44,580 bases of DNA, taken from positions 1-44,580 of the forward strand of contig NZ_RQYW01000018.1 in assembly GCF_003932895.1 (NCBI RefSeq). Reading direction: 5' to 3'. Within the stretch, counting starts at the first letter, position 1. Every line of letters starts with the position of its first letter. The position numbers and the translations under genes are program-made. The notes beneath the pieces were generated by a model that was not told where the DNA came from, did not search any database, and was given only the letters and a program-made list of their open reading frames with translations. Positions 33,292-42,311 of the stretch are shown here, piece by piece. This DNA is from Leptotrichia sp. OH3620_COT-345. GTDB taxonomy: Bacteria > Fusobacteriota > Fusobacteriia > Fusobacteriales > Leptotrichiaceae.

Positions 33292-34146
33292 TTATTCCAT
33301 ATCCAACGGCATTTTTTTGTTAGGTGACGGAAATTCATCTTCCAACAATTTTATATCTTCTTGTTCCAGATTTATTTTCAGACAGTTTACTAATTCCTTC
33401 ATATGTTCGATTTTTGAAGCTTTAGGTATGGAAAGAGTATTTTCCTTGTTTAACATATAACAAAGCAAAACTTGAATCGGAGATATATCGTACTTATTAC
33501 TTACTTTAAGTACACTATGAGAAGTTAGCAATTTTTTTTTTAGTCTTCCTGCCTGCGCAAGAGGGCAGTATGCCATTGTTATTATATTTTTTAAATCAGT
33601 ATACGGTTTTAATGAATATTCTATTCCTCTTGAACCAAGATGATATAAAACCTGATTGACGGCACATTTTTTTCCATCAGGGATACTCATCAATTTTTTT
33701 ATATCATCAATATCCAAATTAGACACTCCCCATTCTCTTATTTTTTGGATTTTTTTCAATTTTTCCATACATTCCACAGTTTCAGACAACGGCACTGTTC
33801 CTCTCCAATGTAGAAGATATAAGTCCAAATAATCTGTACCTAATTTTTTTAATGAATTTTCACATGAATTAAAAATATTGATCTTTCCCGCATTTTCAGG
33901 TAAAACTTTTGAAACTATAAATAGATTTTCTCTTTTATATCCTTTTATAGCTTCTCCAATAAGCCGTTCACTATTTCCGTTTCCATACATTTCCGCAGTG
34001 TCTATTAATGTAATCCCGTTATCAATAGCGTACTTTATACTGTCTATTTCCTCTTTTCTTTCTTTCACGGAATCTCCCATATTCCATGTTCCTATTCCTA
34101 AATTATAAATCTTTTTTCCATTTAATGTTTTTATATATTTTTTCAT
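33292..34146 (-). CDS. Aldo/keto reductase
   Basis: 284 residues. NADPH-dependent (beta/alpha)8-barrel reductase of carbonyl compounds. The catalytic tetrad is complete: D49, Y54, K80 and H113 (LIDTAEMYGNGNSE, FIVSKVLP, DLYLLHWRG). Later motifs WGVSNLDIDDIKKL, AVNQVLYHLGSRGIEYSL and IPKASKIEHMKELV also fit; the IPKAS loop binds the cofactor phosphate. Substrate unknown. It starts the two-gene unit with the DUF1622 gene, with AAGGAG before its ATG and an extended -10 box upstream. Confidence 0.93.
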   Translation of the reverse strand: MKKYIKTLNGKKIYNLGIGTWNMGDSVKERKEEIDSIKYAIDNGITLIDTAEMYGNGNSERLIGEAIKGYKRENLFIVSKVLPENAGKINIFNSCENSLKKLGTDYLDLYLLHWRGTVPLSETVECMEKLKKIQKIREWGVSNLDIDDIKKLMSIPDGKKCAVNQVLYHLGSRGIEYSLKPYTDLKNIITMAYCPLAQAGRLKKKLLTSHSVLKVSNKYDISPIQVLLCYMLNKENTLSIPKASKIEHMKELVNCLKINLEQEDIKLLEDEFPSPNKKMPLDME

Positions 34147-34174
34147 TTTTTTCTCCTTATCCTTTATTATTTTA

Positions 34175-34183
34175 ATTATATCA
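34175..34183 (-). promoter_or_regulatory. Extended -10 promoter of the aldo/keto reductase unit
   Basis: TGATATAAT on the minus strand, about 28 bp upstream of the ATG, in the context AAAAAATGATATAAT. -35 poor. Confidence 0.45.
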
Positions 34184-34244
34184 TTTTTTAAAATATATTA
34201 TTATAAAAATTTTATTCTTTAATGATTTCTTTAAAATTAAATTA

Positions 34245-34287
34245 AATAAAAAACAGTATACTACTTTTAAAATAAGTTGTATACCGT
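34245..34287 (-). terminator. Intrinsic terminator of the cdaR-like gene
   Basis: Stem between 34253-34265 and 34275-34287 (core GTATAC/GTATAC) with one T-T mismatch and one plus-strand A-C that becomes G-U on the minus RNA. It is followed on the minus strand by six T, then ATTT. About 100 bp after the gene's stop. Confidence 0.85.
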
Positions 34288-34388
34288 CTTTTCTTTGAAA
34301 GCCTGCTACTATATTATTTACTATTTATGTAATTCTGCTTTTTATCTTCAACATTTAAATTTTATAACCTAAAAAATATATAAAAAAA

Positions 34389-35477
34389 TTAATATAACAA
34401 CAATGCTAATTTTAACAATGAAAAATCAGCATAATTCCTTAAATCCAGTCTTGTTTTCTCATTAAATTTCTTTATTTGATATTGAAGTGTATTTTCATGT
34501 AAAAATAAAACTTTTGATATCTTTTTTATGCTTCCGTTATATTTTTCATAAGCATAAAATATTTTTTTAAATTCTTCTATTTCTTCATCTGTCACATTTT
34601 TAAATATCCCATTTAAAAATTCCATTTTTTTCTCCACTGAAATATCATATAAAAGTTTTCCATAACTCATACAATTATAAAATTTCCTATTTATTTTTAC
34701 CGTTTTTGCCCATGATAAAGCTTTCAAAGCTTCATTATATGATTCATGCAATTTTTCAAAATCTTTCTTGAAACTTCCTACTCCAAAAACAAGTTTTACT
34801 TGACTTGAATTTTCGACTTCTTTTAAAAATTCATTTACCTCCCTGAAATTTCTGTTTATAAGAATTCCTATAAATAGAAACTCGGTATTTACAAATATTT
34901 CTCCTTCATTTATATTGTTTTTTATAACTTTAAAAACCTTTCTTTTCAATTCCAGAAATTTTATTTTTTCATCTTTATACTCAATTATAATAACTACTAC
35001 GTTTTCAGACTTTTTTATTAAAAAATACTCTTTTGAAGTCATTGTCACTGAACTTTTTATAGCTCTGTTTTCTATCAAATCATTTACAATTATTTTCTGA
35101 TATTCATCCTCATTAATCAATTTTTCATTTATATATGCTTCTTTTATAAGAATTTCAGTCATTTTTTTTATAATATTGCCGTATTTTTTTATTTCTTCAT
35201 ACTCTCCTGAAATTCCTATAACTCCTACTACTTCATTTCTGAAAACTACAGGAAAATTAATTCCCTTTTTTGCTCCTATATATTCTCCGTCAACATTAAC
35301 AACTATTCTTTCTTTAGTTTTTACTGCAAGATATGCTCCTTCGTGAAATGAACCTACCCTTTCAGGATTCGTACTTGCTATTATTTCACCTTTCACATTA
35401 ATATAATTTAGATTTCTTCCTATAATATCTTTTAATTCCTTTACTATTTCCTGAGCAACTTCATCGTAAGTCAACAT
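34389..35477 (-). CDS. CdaR-family (sugar-diacid) transcriptional regulator
   Basis: 362 residues in the CdaR order. The N-terminal diacid-recognition domain is about 1-135 (NLNYINVKGEIIASTNPERV, SFHEGAYLAVKTKERI, GINFPVVFRNEVVGVIGISG). A GGDEF-like central region follows (SQVKLVFGVGSFKKDFEKLH, SYNEALKALSWA). The C-terminal PucR-type HTH is in the last ~60 residues (SIKKISKVLFLHENTLQYQI). Family members sense glycerate, glucarate or related diacids and activate catabolic genes. No such catabolic gene is beside it, so its target is elsewhere or different. It is monocistronic, with a good promoter and a good terminator; ATG at 35477 with GAGAGGA upstream. Confidence 0.9.
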   Translation of the reverse strand: MLTYDEVAQEIVKELKDIIGRNLNYINVKGEIIASTNPERVGSFHEGAYLAVKTKERIVVNVDGEYIGAKKGINFPVVFRNEVVGVIGISGEYEEIKKYGNIIKKMTEILIKEAYINEKLINEDEYQKIIVNDLIENRAIKSSVTMTSKEYFLIKKSENVVVIIIEYKDEKIKFLELKRKVFKVIKNNINEGEIFVNTEFLFIGILINRNFREVNEFLKEVENSSQVKLVFGVGSFKKDFEKLHESYNEALKALSWAKTVKINRKFYNCMSYGKLLYDISVEKKMEFLNGIFKNVTDEEIEEFKKIFYAYEKYNGSIKKISKVLFLHENTLQYQIKKFNEKTRLDLRNYADFSLLKLALLLY

Positions 35478-35553
35478 TTTCTTCTTCCTCTCATTTCCCT
35501 TTTCAGTTTTCCACTTTTAAAGGGCTTTATCTGTTTTTCATAATTCTATATTA

Positions 35554-35582
35554 ATTATAATTTTTAAAAATTTAAATTTCAA
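35554..35582 (-). promoter_or_regulatory. Sigma-70-type promoter of the cdaR-like gene
   Basis: TTGAAA (35582-35577), exactly 17 nt, then TATAAT (35559-35554) on the minus strand, about 77 bp upstream of the ATG. The hairpin at 35592-35631 sits directly upstream of the -35 box. Confidence 0.7.
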
Positions 35583-35591
35583 ATGTTTTTA

Positions 35592-35631
35592 ATAAGGTAT
35601 ATTTCAGAGCAAACTCCGAAATACACCTTAC
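35592..35631 (-). other. Long hairpin 4 of the post-autotransporter tract
   Basis: A 17-bp stem (35593-35609 with 35614-35630) closes on a CAAA loop (UUUG in the minus RNA). Two plus-strand A-C mismatches, and an extra outer pair at 35592/35631, become G-U in minus-strand RNA. No U-run follows at once. Confidence 0.6.
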
Positions 35632-35664
35632 ATAACTTAATAAGAATGAAAAAGAGTTAAATTT

Positions 35665-35687
35665 GCTGTTAAGGAATTTTTAACAGC
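35665..35687 (-). other. Hairpin 3 of the post-autotransporter tract
   Basis: Perfect 8-bp stem GCTGTTAA/TTAACAGC with a 7-nt loop. CTCTTTTTC follows about ten nt later on the minus strand. Confidence 0.5.
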
Positions 35688-35731
35688 CTTATCTTATAAT
35701 TCATATAATTATATAACTATAAAATTATAAG

Positions 35732-35767
35732 AGTATTACAATTTACCGAAAAATAAATTGCAATACT
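35732..35767 (-). other. Hairpin 2 of the post-autotransporter tract
   Basis: 14-bp stem (35732-35745 with 35754-35767, AGTATT-CAATTT/AAATTG-AATACT). The single plus-strand A-C mismatch is G-U on the minus RNA; 8-nt loop. Confidence 0.55.
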
Positions 35768-35798
35768 TTTACAATTTTTATCGGCTTTAAAAAGTTTC

Positions 35799-35839
35799 TG
35801 TCAGAGAGATTCTGAATTATAAAGAAAATCTCTCCGACA
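35799..35839 (-). terminator. Hairpin 1: probable terminator of the autotransporter operon
   Basis: 13-bp stem (35799-35811 with 35827-35839, TGTC-GAGAGATT) that is complete only as minus-strand RNA, where position 35803/35835 pairs G-U. It is followed by GAAACTTTTT and lies 60 bp after the autotransporter stop. Confidence 0.6.
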
Positions 35840-35898
35840 ATTTATTATTTCACGAAATTATTTAAATGTGTTATATGTTCAATACAATTATTGAAATA

Positions 35899-38800
35899 TT
35901 AGTATATAGCTCTGAAGCCTATTCCTCCTCTTACATTCTTTCCTTTTGTATCATAACCTGCATTGAATGTTATTCCGAATTTCTGATTATCTATTCCTAC
36001 ATTCAAATCTGCTTTAAAGTTTCCTTTTCTATTATCCTTTTCAGATCTGATATTGAAATATCCTGCATCAGTATATGCCACTTTAGCTTTATTTTTTACA
36101 TTTGCAACCTGTCCAAGTTCATTTTCATACCCGAGACCCAATGCTGCTGTAAATGTGGCTCTTTCTCCTATTATCTGTCTATACTTAAATTCTGTTCCCA
36201 CTTCAGGTTTTATAGAAAAATAATCATTTCCTTTTACTTCCAATCTTATTTCTCCATTTTTTTCCTTTACAGCTCCAAATTTCCCGTACTCCAGTTTCAA
36301 ATTTCCATATGGTTTTATGCTGAATTTTTCTCCTGTTCTAAATTCCTTGCTTATTTCATTTTTCAATGCAAGTCCATATGTATTATAAGTTGATTTTGCT
36401 TTAAAGATTTCATCTACTATCAAGTATCTTCTTTCCATTTCACTTCTTCCAGCAAATCCCTCTCCTGATACTGTCCAGTTAAGGCTTCCGTTATTATCAA
36501 ATGCTTTTGAGCTAAATACTCCGAGTTTCAGCATTGTTGTACTTTCTTTAGATTTTCCGATATCTTTAAATTTGAATCTGTTATTTATCACACCTGCATA
36601 CCAACCTGTACTATTTCCTAACTTAATTGTTTCATTTTCACTAACATAAGCCACACCATAAGCATTATTAGTGTAATTTATAACTCCTGCAGTATCTGTA
36701 TTATATTTTCCTTTTACTCCGAATGTAGTTATTCTGTTAGATTTTTTTGAAGTGTTTTCCTGCATTTTTCTTATATTATCAAACTCTTTATTCAGTAATA
36801 CGCTTGTTGAATTTAATCTCTGTTGTATATTTGCATATTGATGTCCCATCATCTGATCTATTGCTTGATAAAAAAGAACTTCTTCATTATTTCCTATTTT
36901 ATTCAATTTATTGAATACCGCTTTTTCTCTTGTATCTATCCCTTCAATTCCATATCTTTTTTCAAGTCCGTCAAGGAAATTATAAGTGTCTGTTTTTTCC
37001 ACAGGTGTTGCTTGATTTCCTGCATATTCAGTGTAAGGAATTTTTGCCATATATATTTTCTGAGGTGTTCCGTTTCCATCAATTATAGGTAATGCCATCC
37101 ATGTTAACGAAGCGGAATTAATGGACCACTCTATCCCTCTTCTTCCTTTCATAACTGCACGATAAGGATTCAGTATATTTTCTCCTACTTCTATATATTT
37201 ACCGTTCACTTTTTCTGCAGCTTCAGGCCCTATAAGTAATTCAGCTTTTTCTACCCCCAGTGCAGATAATCCGTTTATAGGATTGGTTCCTCTCAGTGTA
37301 TCTACATACATTCCAATTTTACTGATAAGCGGTTTTTCAATTGTTCCATATGTTTTATTTACTGAATCAATATTAGGTACAAGTATTCCGTTTAAAGTAA
37401 TTTCAGCAGTAGTTGAACCCGCCGGAGCAAATATTCTTACTCCTCCTGCACTTTTATCAAGAGGTTTTCCTCCCGTCGGATCATATTCTCCATCTTCTTT
37501 CGCTCCACTTCCTACTGTTATGTCACCGTAGTTTACTATTGTAACATTACTTAAAGGAGAATTTACTCTGTAAATTCCGAATCCCCCCGGAGAATCTATA
37601 TGAACTTTAGCACCGGCATGATTTACAAACTTGGAATTATTGCTTAACACTATTCCAACTGCTCCATTAACTGTCCCTGTTGTTCTTATTTCTCCATAGT
37701 TATGTCCTTCAGCACCTTCATCAAGATACATTCCTATAGTTCCTTCCGCTGACAGATATATCTTTCCATGATTTTCAGCTATTGATTTATTAGAACCTGT
37801 ACTTCCGGTTGCATACATTCCTATACTTGATATGCCGTTTACATTTATAACTCCTGTAGGACCGTTTACAACTTTTGCATAATCGAGATTTTTGTACCCT
37901 GCTGCCATTCCTATCCCGAATTTACTTGTTCCGGGATTTGAACTACCTACACTTATTGTAGCATTATTTGTAGCCGTTCCTCCATTTATGCTGTACATCC
38001 CGACATTCCCTATACCTGTTACAAAATCCATATCTGCATTATTCACTACTGTTCCGGCTGAGTATAGTCCATATGTTTCTCCAGCAGTAGATACCAATTT
38101 AGCATTATTTATAATACTTGCCGTGCTGTCATTTGAATAAAGGTATACCGATTTTTCTTTTAAAGATACATTTGAACCTATTACATTTGTAAATTTCGTA
38201 TTTCGTCCTTTAAATACATATCCATAAGAATTATTACCTATATTCATTTTACTTCCGTTATCGGTTATCTGAATTCCGTTAGAAGAATTTTCCGTAAATA
38301 CTCCTACAGCATTGTTATCTCCTATATTAAATGTAGTTCCTGCATTTATTTTAATATTGTCAGTTGCTACCGGTAAATTCTGCTCTGCTACACTGAATAT
38401 TCCTACTCCGTTTTCTCCAACATTGAATACTGAAGCCCCTCCTGTTTCTACGTCTTTTCCGTATATTCCGTATGAATTTTTTCCTGCTTCTATTATTCCG
38501 TTATTTACAATTTTTACATTTTGATCTTTTGTAAACATTCCTATTCTTAATACACTTTCATTTGAAGAATCTCCTATATCTATTTTTCCTGTATTTATAA
38601 GTGTCCCCATTTCAGAACCAAACATTCCTGCTGATAAATCTGCTTCTAATTTGATTATTCCACTATTTGTTAAAGAGGTAAACTTTTTACCTGCCATTCC
38701 TACAGCTTTCTGTCCTGACATTGTTATTGTTCCTGTATTTTGTGCTGCTATATTATGAATATTTCCTCTACTGTCATTATTTTCTACATAAATTCCTACG

Positions 38801-41800
38801 GCACTTTCACCATCAAGATTTATGAGATTATTATTTGTTGCATTTATATTTCCGTCTGTTCCCGTTGTCTGGTTAAATTCATTTATTTTAAGTCCTAAAG
38901 TATCACTTCTGTAGGATAATCCCAAAATTCCTATAGAATTTTTTCCTCCTACATTAATTGTTCCTCCATTTACAACATCAGAATCATTTACGGCATAAAC
39001 TCCGACTGCTCCGTCATTTGCAGCATTAATTCCTGATCTTTCAACATTTACAACTGCACCGTTATTTATATCTACTTGCCCATAGTTTATAAATAATCCT
39101 ACTGCTCCTGATCCTGCATCCGTTCTGTCTACACTTACTTCAGTATTATTTTGTAAAGTTATTCCTGTTTGATTTTTATTTGTCGCAGTGGCACTTGAGT
39201 TCATATCAATACCTACAGGAGTAAATATGCCTATAGAATTTAACTGTGTTCCATTCAGATGAGCCGTTACTTTATTTCCACTAATAAGGTTTACTTTTGC
39301 TTTTTGTACTGCCAGATACTTTGTAAATACATAGTCATCAGTACGATTCTGTGTCGGATCTGCAGCTATGCTTTTATCAATATTTTTATCTATTCTGTAA
39401 TCATCTAAACCATTTATTGCAGCTAACCTGTAATCTGTAAATCCGTAAGTATCTATTATCTGCATATTTGCGACTTTACCTTTTACGTTGTTAAACAGAT
39501 TTGTTGCACTTAATCCTCCTGTTACATCTCTTAGATTAAATACTGTTACATCATTTGAATAAATATGGGCTTTTGTATTACTGTCAGTAACAAGTGAACC
39601 TGCTGTTCCCTGTTCAAATCCTACTCCGTCACCTCTAAGTTCTATTTCAGCTCCTTTTATATTAACTGAACCTCCTCCACTTGTAAATACAGCATAACCG
39701 CTACCGTCATATTTTAATTTGGCATTTTCAAGATTAAGAATACTTCCTGTTCCTAAACCGTTCTGTCCTGTAGAAACAACACCTGAAGCCCCTTTTTTGA
39801 CTTCTATTTCAGCTCCGTTAAGATTAGCCGTAGCTCCTCCTTCGATATATACGCCTGTTCCTTTATCAGTACTTGCAGTATCATCAATTGTTATCTTCAT
39901 TGCCTTCCCGGCTCCAAGAACAGGATCTATTTTAACGGTTCCTCCGTTACTGTATATTCCCGTAGAGCCGTTTTTGGCATTTATTGTTGTATCTGCACCT
40001 CCATTAATACTCAAAGTTCCTTCATTATTATATATTCCCGTATTACTTTTTCCGTCTAAAGATAAAGCTCCTTCTAATGTAAAAGTTCCCAAATTATATA
40101 TTGCTGCACCCTGACTCCCTTTGTAGTTTATTGTTCCTGAGCTTTTTCCGGTATTATTTTTATCTATAGCTATTCCGATGCTTTTATTTCCATTAATTAT
40201 CAATGTTCCTTTATTTTCTGCCGTTGCTCCTGAAGTTGCTCCCACTGACAAAAAATTTCCTGCAGTAAGTCCGTAAAATTCATCCATTGTGGATGTCATT
40301 GTTTTTCCTGTATTAAAAGTTACCGTTCCTGTTTTTCCCGCTTGCATGAAAGTATTGTTTTTCTTTGCACTTGTTAAAGTAAAATCTTTATCTACTATTA
40401 TTTCATTTTTATCACTTCTTATTAAAACTCCCTTTGAAGCATCACCTCCGAAGTTAAATGTATCTCCTATTTTTACACTGTCCAGAGTAATAGCGTCCGT
40501 ATTTACAGTAGCTGTATCGGAACTTCTTAAAAACCCTATATTACTTTCCCCATTAACAAGAACTTGAATTTTTTCCAGATTTGAAATAGGATCTCCTGTA
40601 GATCTTCCTTGAGCTATTGCTAATCCGACATTTTGACTTCCATTCAGAGTAATAACTCCGTTTTCTCCTGAAACTGTTCCCATTGCATCATAATATGCAG
40701 GAGAATTTCCATGTCCAAAAGCTGATGTTGTAGTATAATCTTTCTGTCTATAACCGTAACTTTTAGTACCGTCTATTGTTATATTCCCCAGTTTCACATT
40801 TGTATTCGGACCTTTTAAATTAACATCCGCACTGTTTGAATGATAATGAAAATAACCGTAATCTACTCCGATACTGAGACTTGCATTTCTTCCTATTGAA
40901 ATACTTCCATCATTTATAGTTTCAGGTTTCTTTTTAAAATATGAATTTATATCATTTTGAAAATACTCTGTATCTATCATTATTCCAATCATATTTTCTC
41001 CACTGTTCATATTTATGCTACCTGTATTTCTTAATATTGAAGTAGTAATACCGTTATTTACATTGGGAACGGCCGAAGTTCCTCCTCCATGTCCCGCCAG
41101 AAGTTGATGTTCAATTCCTACAATTGTTCCTCCGCCTGTTGTACTCATATTTAAAGTTCCGCTTAATGTAAATGTTTTATCAGGGGCTGATACTGCTCCA
41201 TATTCATATGGATTTAAACTTATGAATAGCGGAAAATTACTTTTACTTGAAACTACGTTGTACACTCCCTGCACATCTACATCCCTATCATCAACATGAT
41301 TTATAAAAGCATTTAAAGCTACACCTGAAGCTCCCGGTGAAAGAACACTATTTCCTCCGCTATAACTTACATTCAGTTCTCCTCCTGTCCACGAAGTGTT
41401 ATTATTATTTATCTGTATATTTAAATCTGCTGTAGTACTGTAAGTACTCCAGTTTTGAGCAATTATATTGGTTCTTGGTAAACTTGCTCCCCCAGGTTGT
41501 CCAAATCCCGCTCCGTTGAATGTAATATTTACGGGATCAAATAATTCTATTGCCGGCTTAGGAGGAAGATCGGGTGCTTTAGGAGGAGCTACAAGTTTAG
41601 GTTCAAATGCAGGCAATATTATTGCAGGAGCACTTGGTACAGTAACAGGAGAATTTTTACTTACAAATCTTGGAGTTATCCCTGCATTCACTTTTATTGA
41701 TATGGGAGGTTCGGTAACCAGTTTTACACTGGCCAATCCATATCCCGATGTCAATCCTCTTCTATAATTTGTAGAGGAGGATCTTAAGTTTGTACCTGTT

Positions 41801-42288
41801 CCTAATAAATTATAATTCTCACTATCCAATGGAACATATCTGTTTATTTCATTAGTATCTCTTTCTAAAACCCCTTCAAAAGGATACTTTTCTTTTTTAT
41901 CTCCTTTTCCCTTATATGTTCCTCTCCATTCGTTATAATAATATCCTGCTCCAAATTGCCACGATTTCCATGGAGATTTTATTACCTGCTCTCCCTGCTC
42001 CATTAGTTGTATTAATTCAAGATTTGCATTTTTCAGTAGTCTGTTATTTTCTCTTTTTGCCTGTTTAAATGCTATATGTAAATCCTTTATCGATGTATTC
42101 AGTTCTTTTCTTGTCAACTTTATCTCATTCTCCGTATTTTTTACTTCAGGTGATGTCAATATATTTGAAAATGAAAACATACCCATTAAAAGAAAACTAA
42201 AAAGCAGACCTTTTGTATATCTTACATCTTTTGTCCTTTTGGCAAAAGCTCTTAAACTTTTTTCTATATTTTTCAGATTGTTATTCAC
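35899..42288 (-). CDS. Giant autotransporter adhesin (type V secretion)
   Basis: 2129 residues. The long N-terminus (NNNLKNIEKSLRAFAKRTKD, then GLLFSFLLMGMFSFS, about 1-42) is the fusobacterial autotransporter-associated extension and signal. A short coiled coil follows (50-100). Next come KSWQFGAGYYYNEWRG and a Pro-rich linker at about 213-252. The passenger (about 255-1830) is Gly/Asn/Thr-rich with recurring short beta-helix rungs (GKNSIGIL, GENGVGIF, NNSYGYVF). From about 1860 to the end is a beta-barrel ending FRAIY, an outer-membrane-insertion type terminus. It is exported by Sec, inserted in the outer membrane and likely displays the passenger as adhesin; the ligand is unknown. Start is GTG with AAGGGG ten bases upstream. 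Last gene of the adhesin operon, 23 bp after ompA-like. Confidence 0.93.
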   Translation of the reverse strand: MNNNLKNIEKSLRAFAKRTKDVRYTKGLLFSFLLMGMFSFSNILTSPEVKNTENEIKLTRKELNTSIKDLHIAFKQAKRENNRLLKNANLELIQLMEQGEQVIKSPWKSWQFGAGYYYNEWRGTYKGKGDKKEKYPFEGVLERDTNEINRYVPLDSENYNLLGTGTNLRSSSTNYRRGLTSGYGLASVKLVTEPPISIKVNAGITPRFVSKNSPVTVPSAPAIILPAFEPKLVAPPKAPDLPPKPAIELFDPVNITFNGAGFGQPGGASLPRTNIIAQNWSTYSTTADLNIQINNNNTSWTGGELNVSYSGGNSVLSPGASGVALNAFINHVDDRDVDVQGVYNVVSSKSNFPLFISLNPYEYGAVSAPDKTFTLSGTLNMSTTGGGTIVGIEHQLLAGHGGGTSAVPNVNNGITTSILRNTGSINMNSGENMIGIMIDTEYFQNDINSYFKKKPETINDGSISIGRNASLSIGVDYGYFHYHSNSADVNLKGPNTNVKLGNITIDGTKSYGYRQKDYTTTSAFGHGNSPAYYDAMGTVSGENGVITLNGSQNVGLAIAQGRSTGDPISNLEKIQVLVNGESNIGFLRSSDTATVNTDAITLDSVKIGDTFNFGGDASKGVLIRSDKNEIIVDKDFTLTSAKKNNTFMQAGKTGTVTFNTGKTMTSTMDEFYGLTAGNFLSVGATSGATAENKGTLIINGNKSIGIAIDKNNTGKSSGTINYKGSQGAAIYNLGTFTLEGALSLDGKSNTGIYNNEGTLSINGGADTTINAKNGSTGIYSNGGTVKIDPVLGAGKAMKITIDDTASTDKGTGVYIEGGATANLNGAEIEVKKGASGVVSTGQNGLGTGSILNLENAKLKYDGSGYAVFTSGGGSVNIKGAEIELRGDGVGFEQGTAGSLVTDSNTKAHIYSNDVTVFNLRDVTGGLSATNLFNNVKGKVANMQIIDTYGFTDYRLAAINGLDDYRIDKNIDKSIAADPTQNRTDDYVFTKYLAVQKAKVNLISGNKVTAHLNGTQLNSIGIFTPVGIDMNSSATATNKNQTGITLQNNTEVSVDRTDAGSGAVGLFINYGQVDINNGAVVNVERSGINAANDGAVGVYAVNDSDVVNGGTINVGGKNSIGILGLSYRSDTLGLKINEFNQTTGTDGNINATNNNLINLDGESAVGIYVENNDSRGNIHNIAAQNTGTITMSGQKAVGMAGKKFTSLTNSGIIKLEADLSAGMFGSEMGTLINTGKIDIGDSSNESVLRIGMFTKDQNVKIVNNGIIEAGKNSYGIYGKDVETGGASVFNVGENGVGIFSVAEQNLPVATDNIKINAGTTFNIGDNNAVGVFTENSSNGIQITDNGSKMNIGNNSYGYVFKGRNTKFTNVIGSNVSLKEKSVYLYSNDSTASIINNAKLVSTAGETYGLYSAGTVVNNADMDFVTGIGNVGMYSINGGTATNNATISVGSSNPGTSKFGIGMAAGYKNLDYAKVVNGPTGVINVNGISSIGMYATGSTGSNKSIAENHGKIYLSAEGTIGMYLDEGAEGHNYGEIRTTGTVNGAVGIVLSNNSKFVNHAGAKVHIDSPGGFGIYRVNSPLSNVTIVNYGDITVGSGAKEDGEYDPTGGKPLDKSAGGVRIFAPAGSTTAEITLNGILVPNIDSVNKTYGTIEKPLISKIGMYVDTLRGTNPINGLSALGVEKAELLIGPEAAEKVNGKYIEVGENILNPYRAVMKGRRGIEWSINSASLTWMALPIIDGNGTPQKIYMAKIPYTEYAGNQATPVEKTDTYNFLDGLEKRYGIEGIDTREKAVFNKLNKIGNNEEVLFYQAIDQMMGHQYANIQQRLNSTSVLLNKEFDNIRKMQENTSKKSNRITTFGVKGKYNTDTAGVINYTNNAYGVAYVSENETIKLGNSTGWYAGVINNRFKFKDIGKSKESTTMLKLGVFSSKAFDNNGSLNWTVSGEGFAGRSEMERRYLIVDEIFKAKSTYNTYGLALKNEISKEFRTGEKFSIKPYGNLKLEYGKFGAVKEKNGEIRLEVKGNDYFSIKPEVGTEFKYRQIIGERATFTAALGLGYENELGQVANVKNKAKVAYTDAGYFNIRSEKDNRKGNFKADLNVGIDNQKFGITFNAGYDTKGKNVRGGIGFRAIY

Positions 42289-42311
42289 TTTTATTCAACC
42301 CCTTATAATTT

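Noticed and set aside
39719-40114. 131-codon open frame on the plus strand inside the autotransporter gene (and others at 37283, 37892, 41468)
   Set aside because: Antisense shadows of Gly/Thr/Asn-rich repeats; no ribosome site, Pro/Ser/Val-rich composition typical of reverse reading, and the minus-strand gene is certain.
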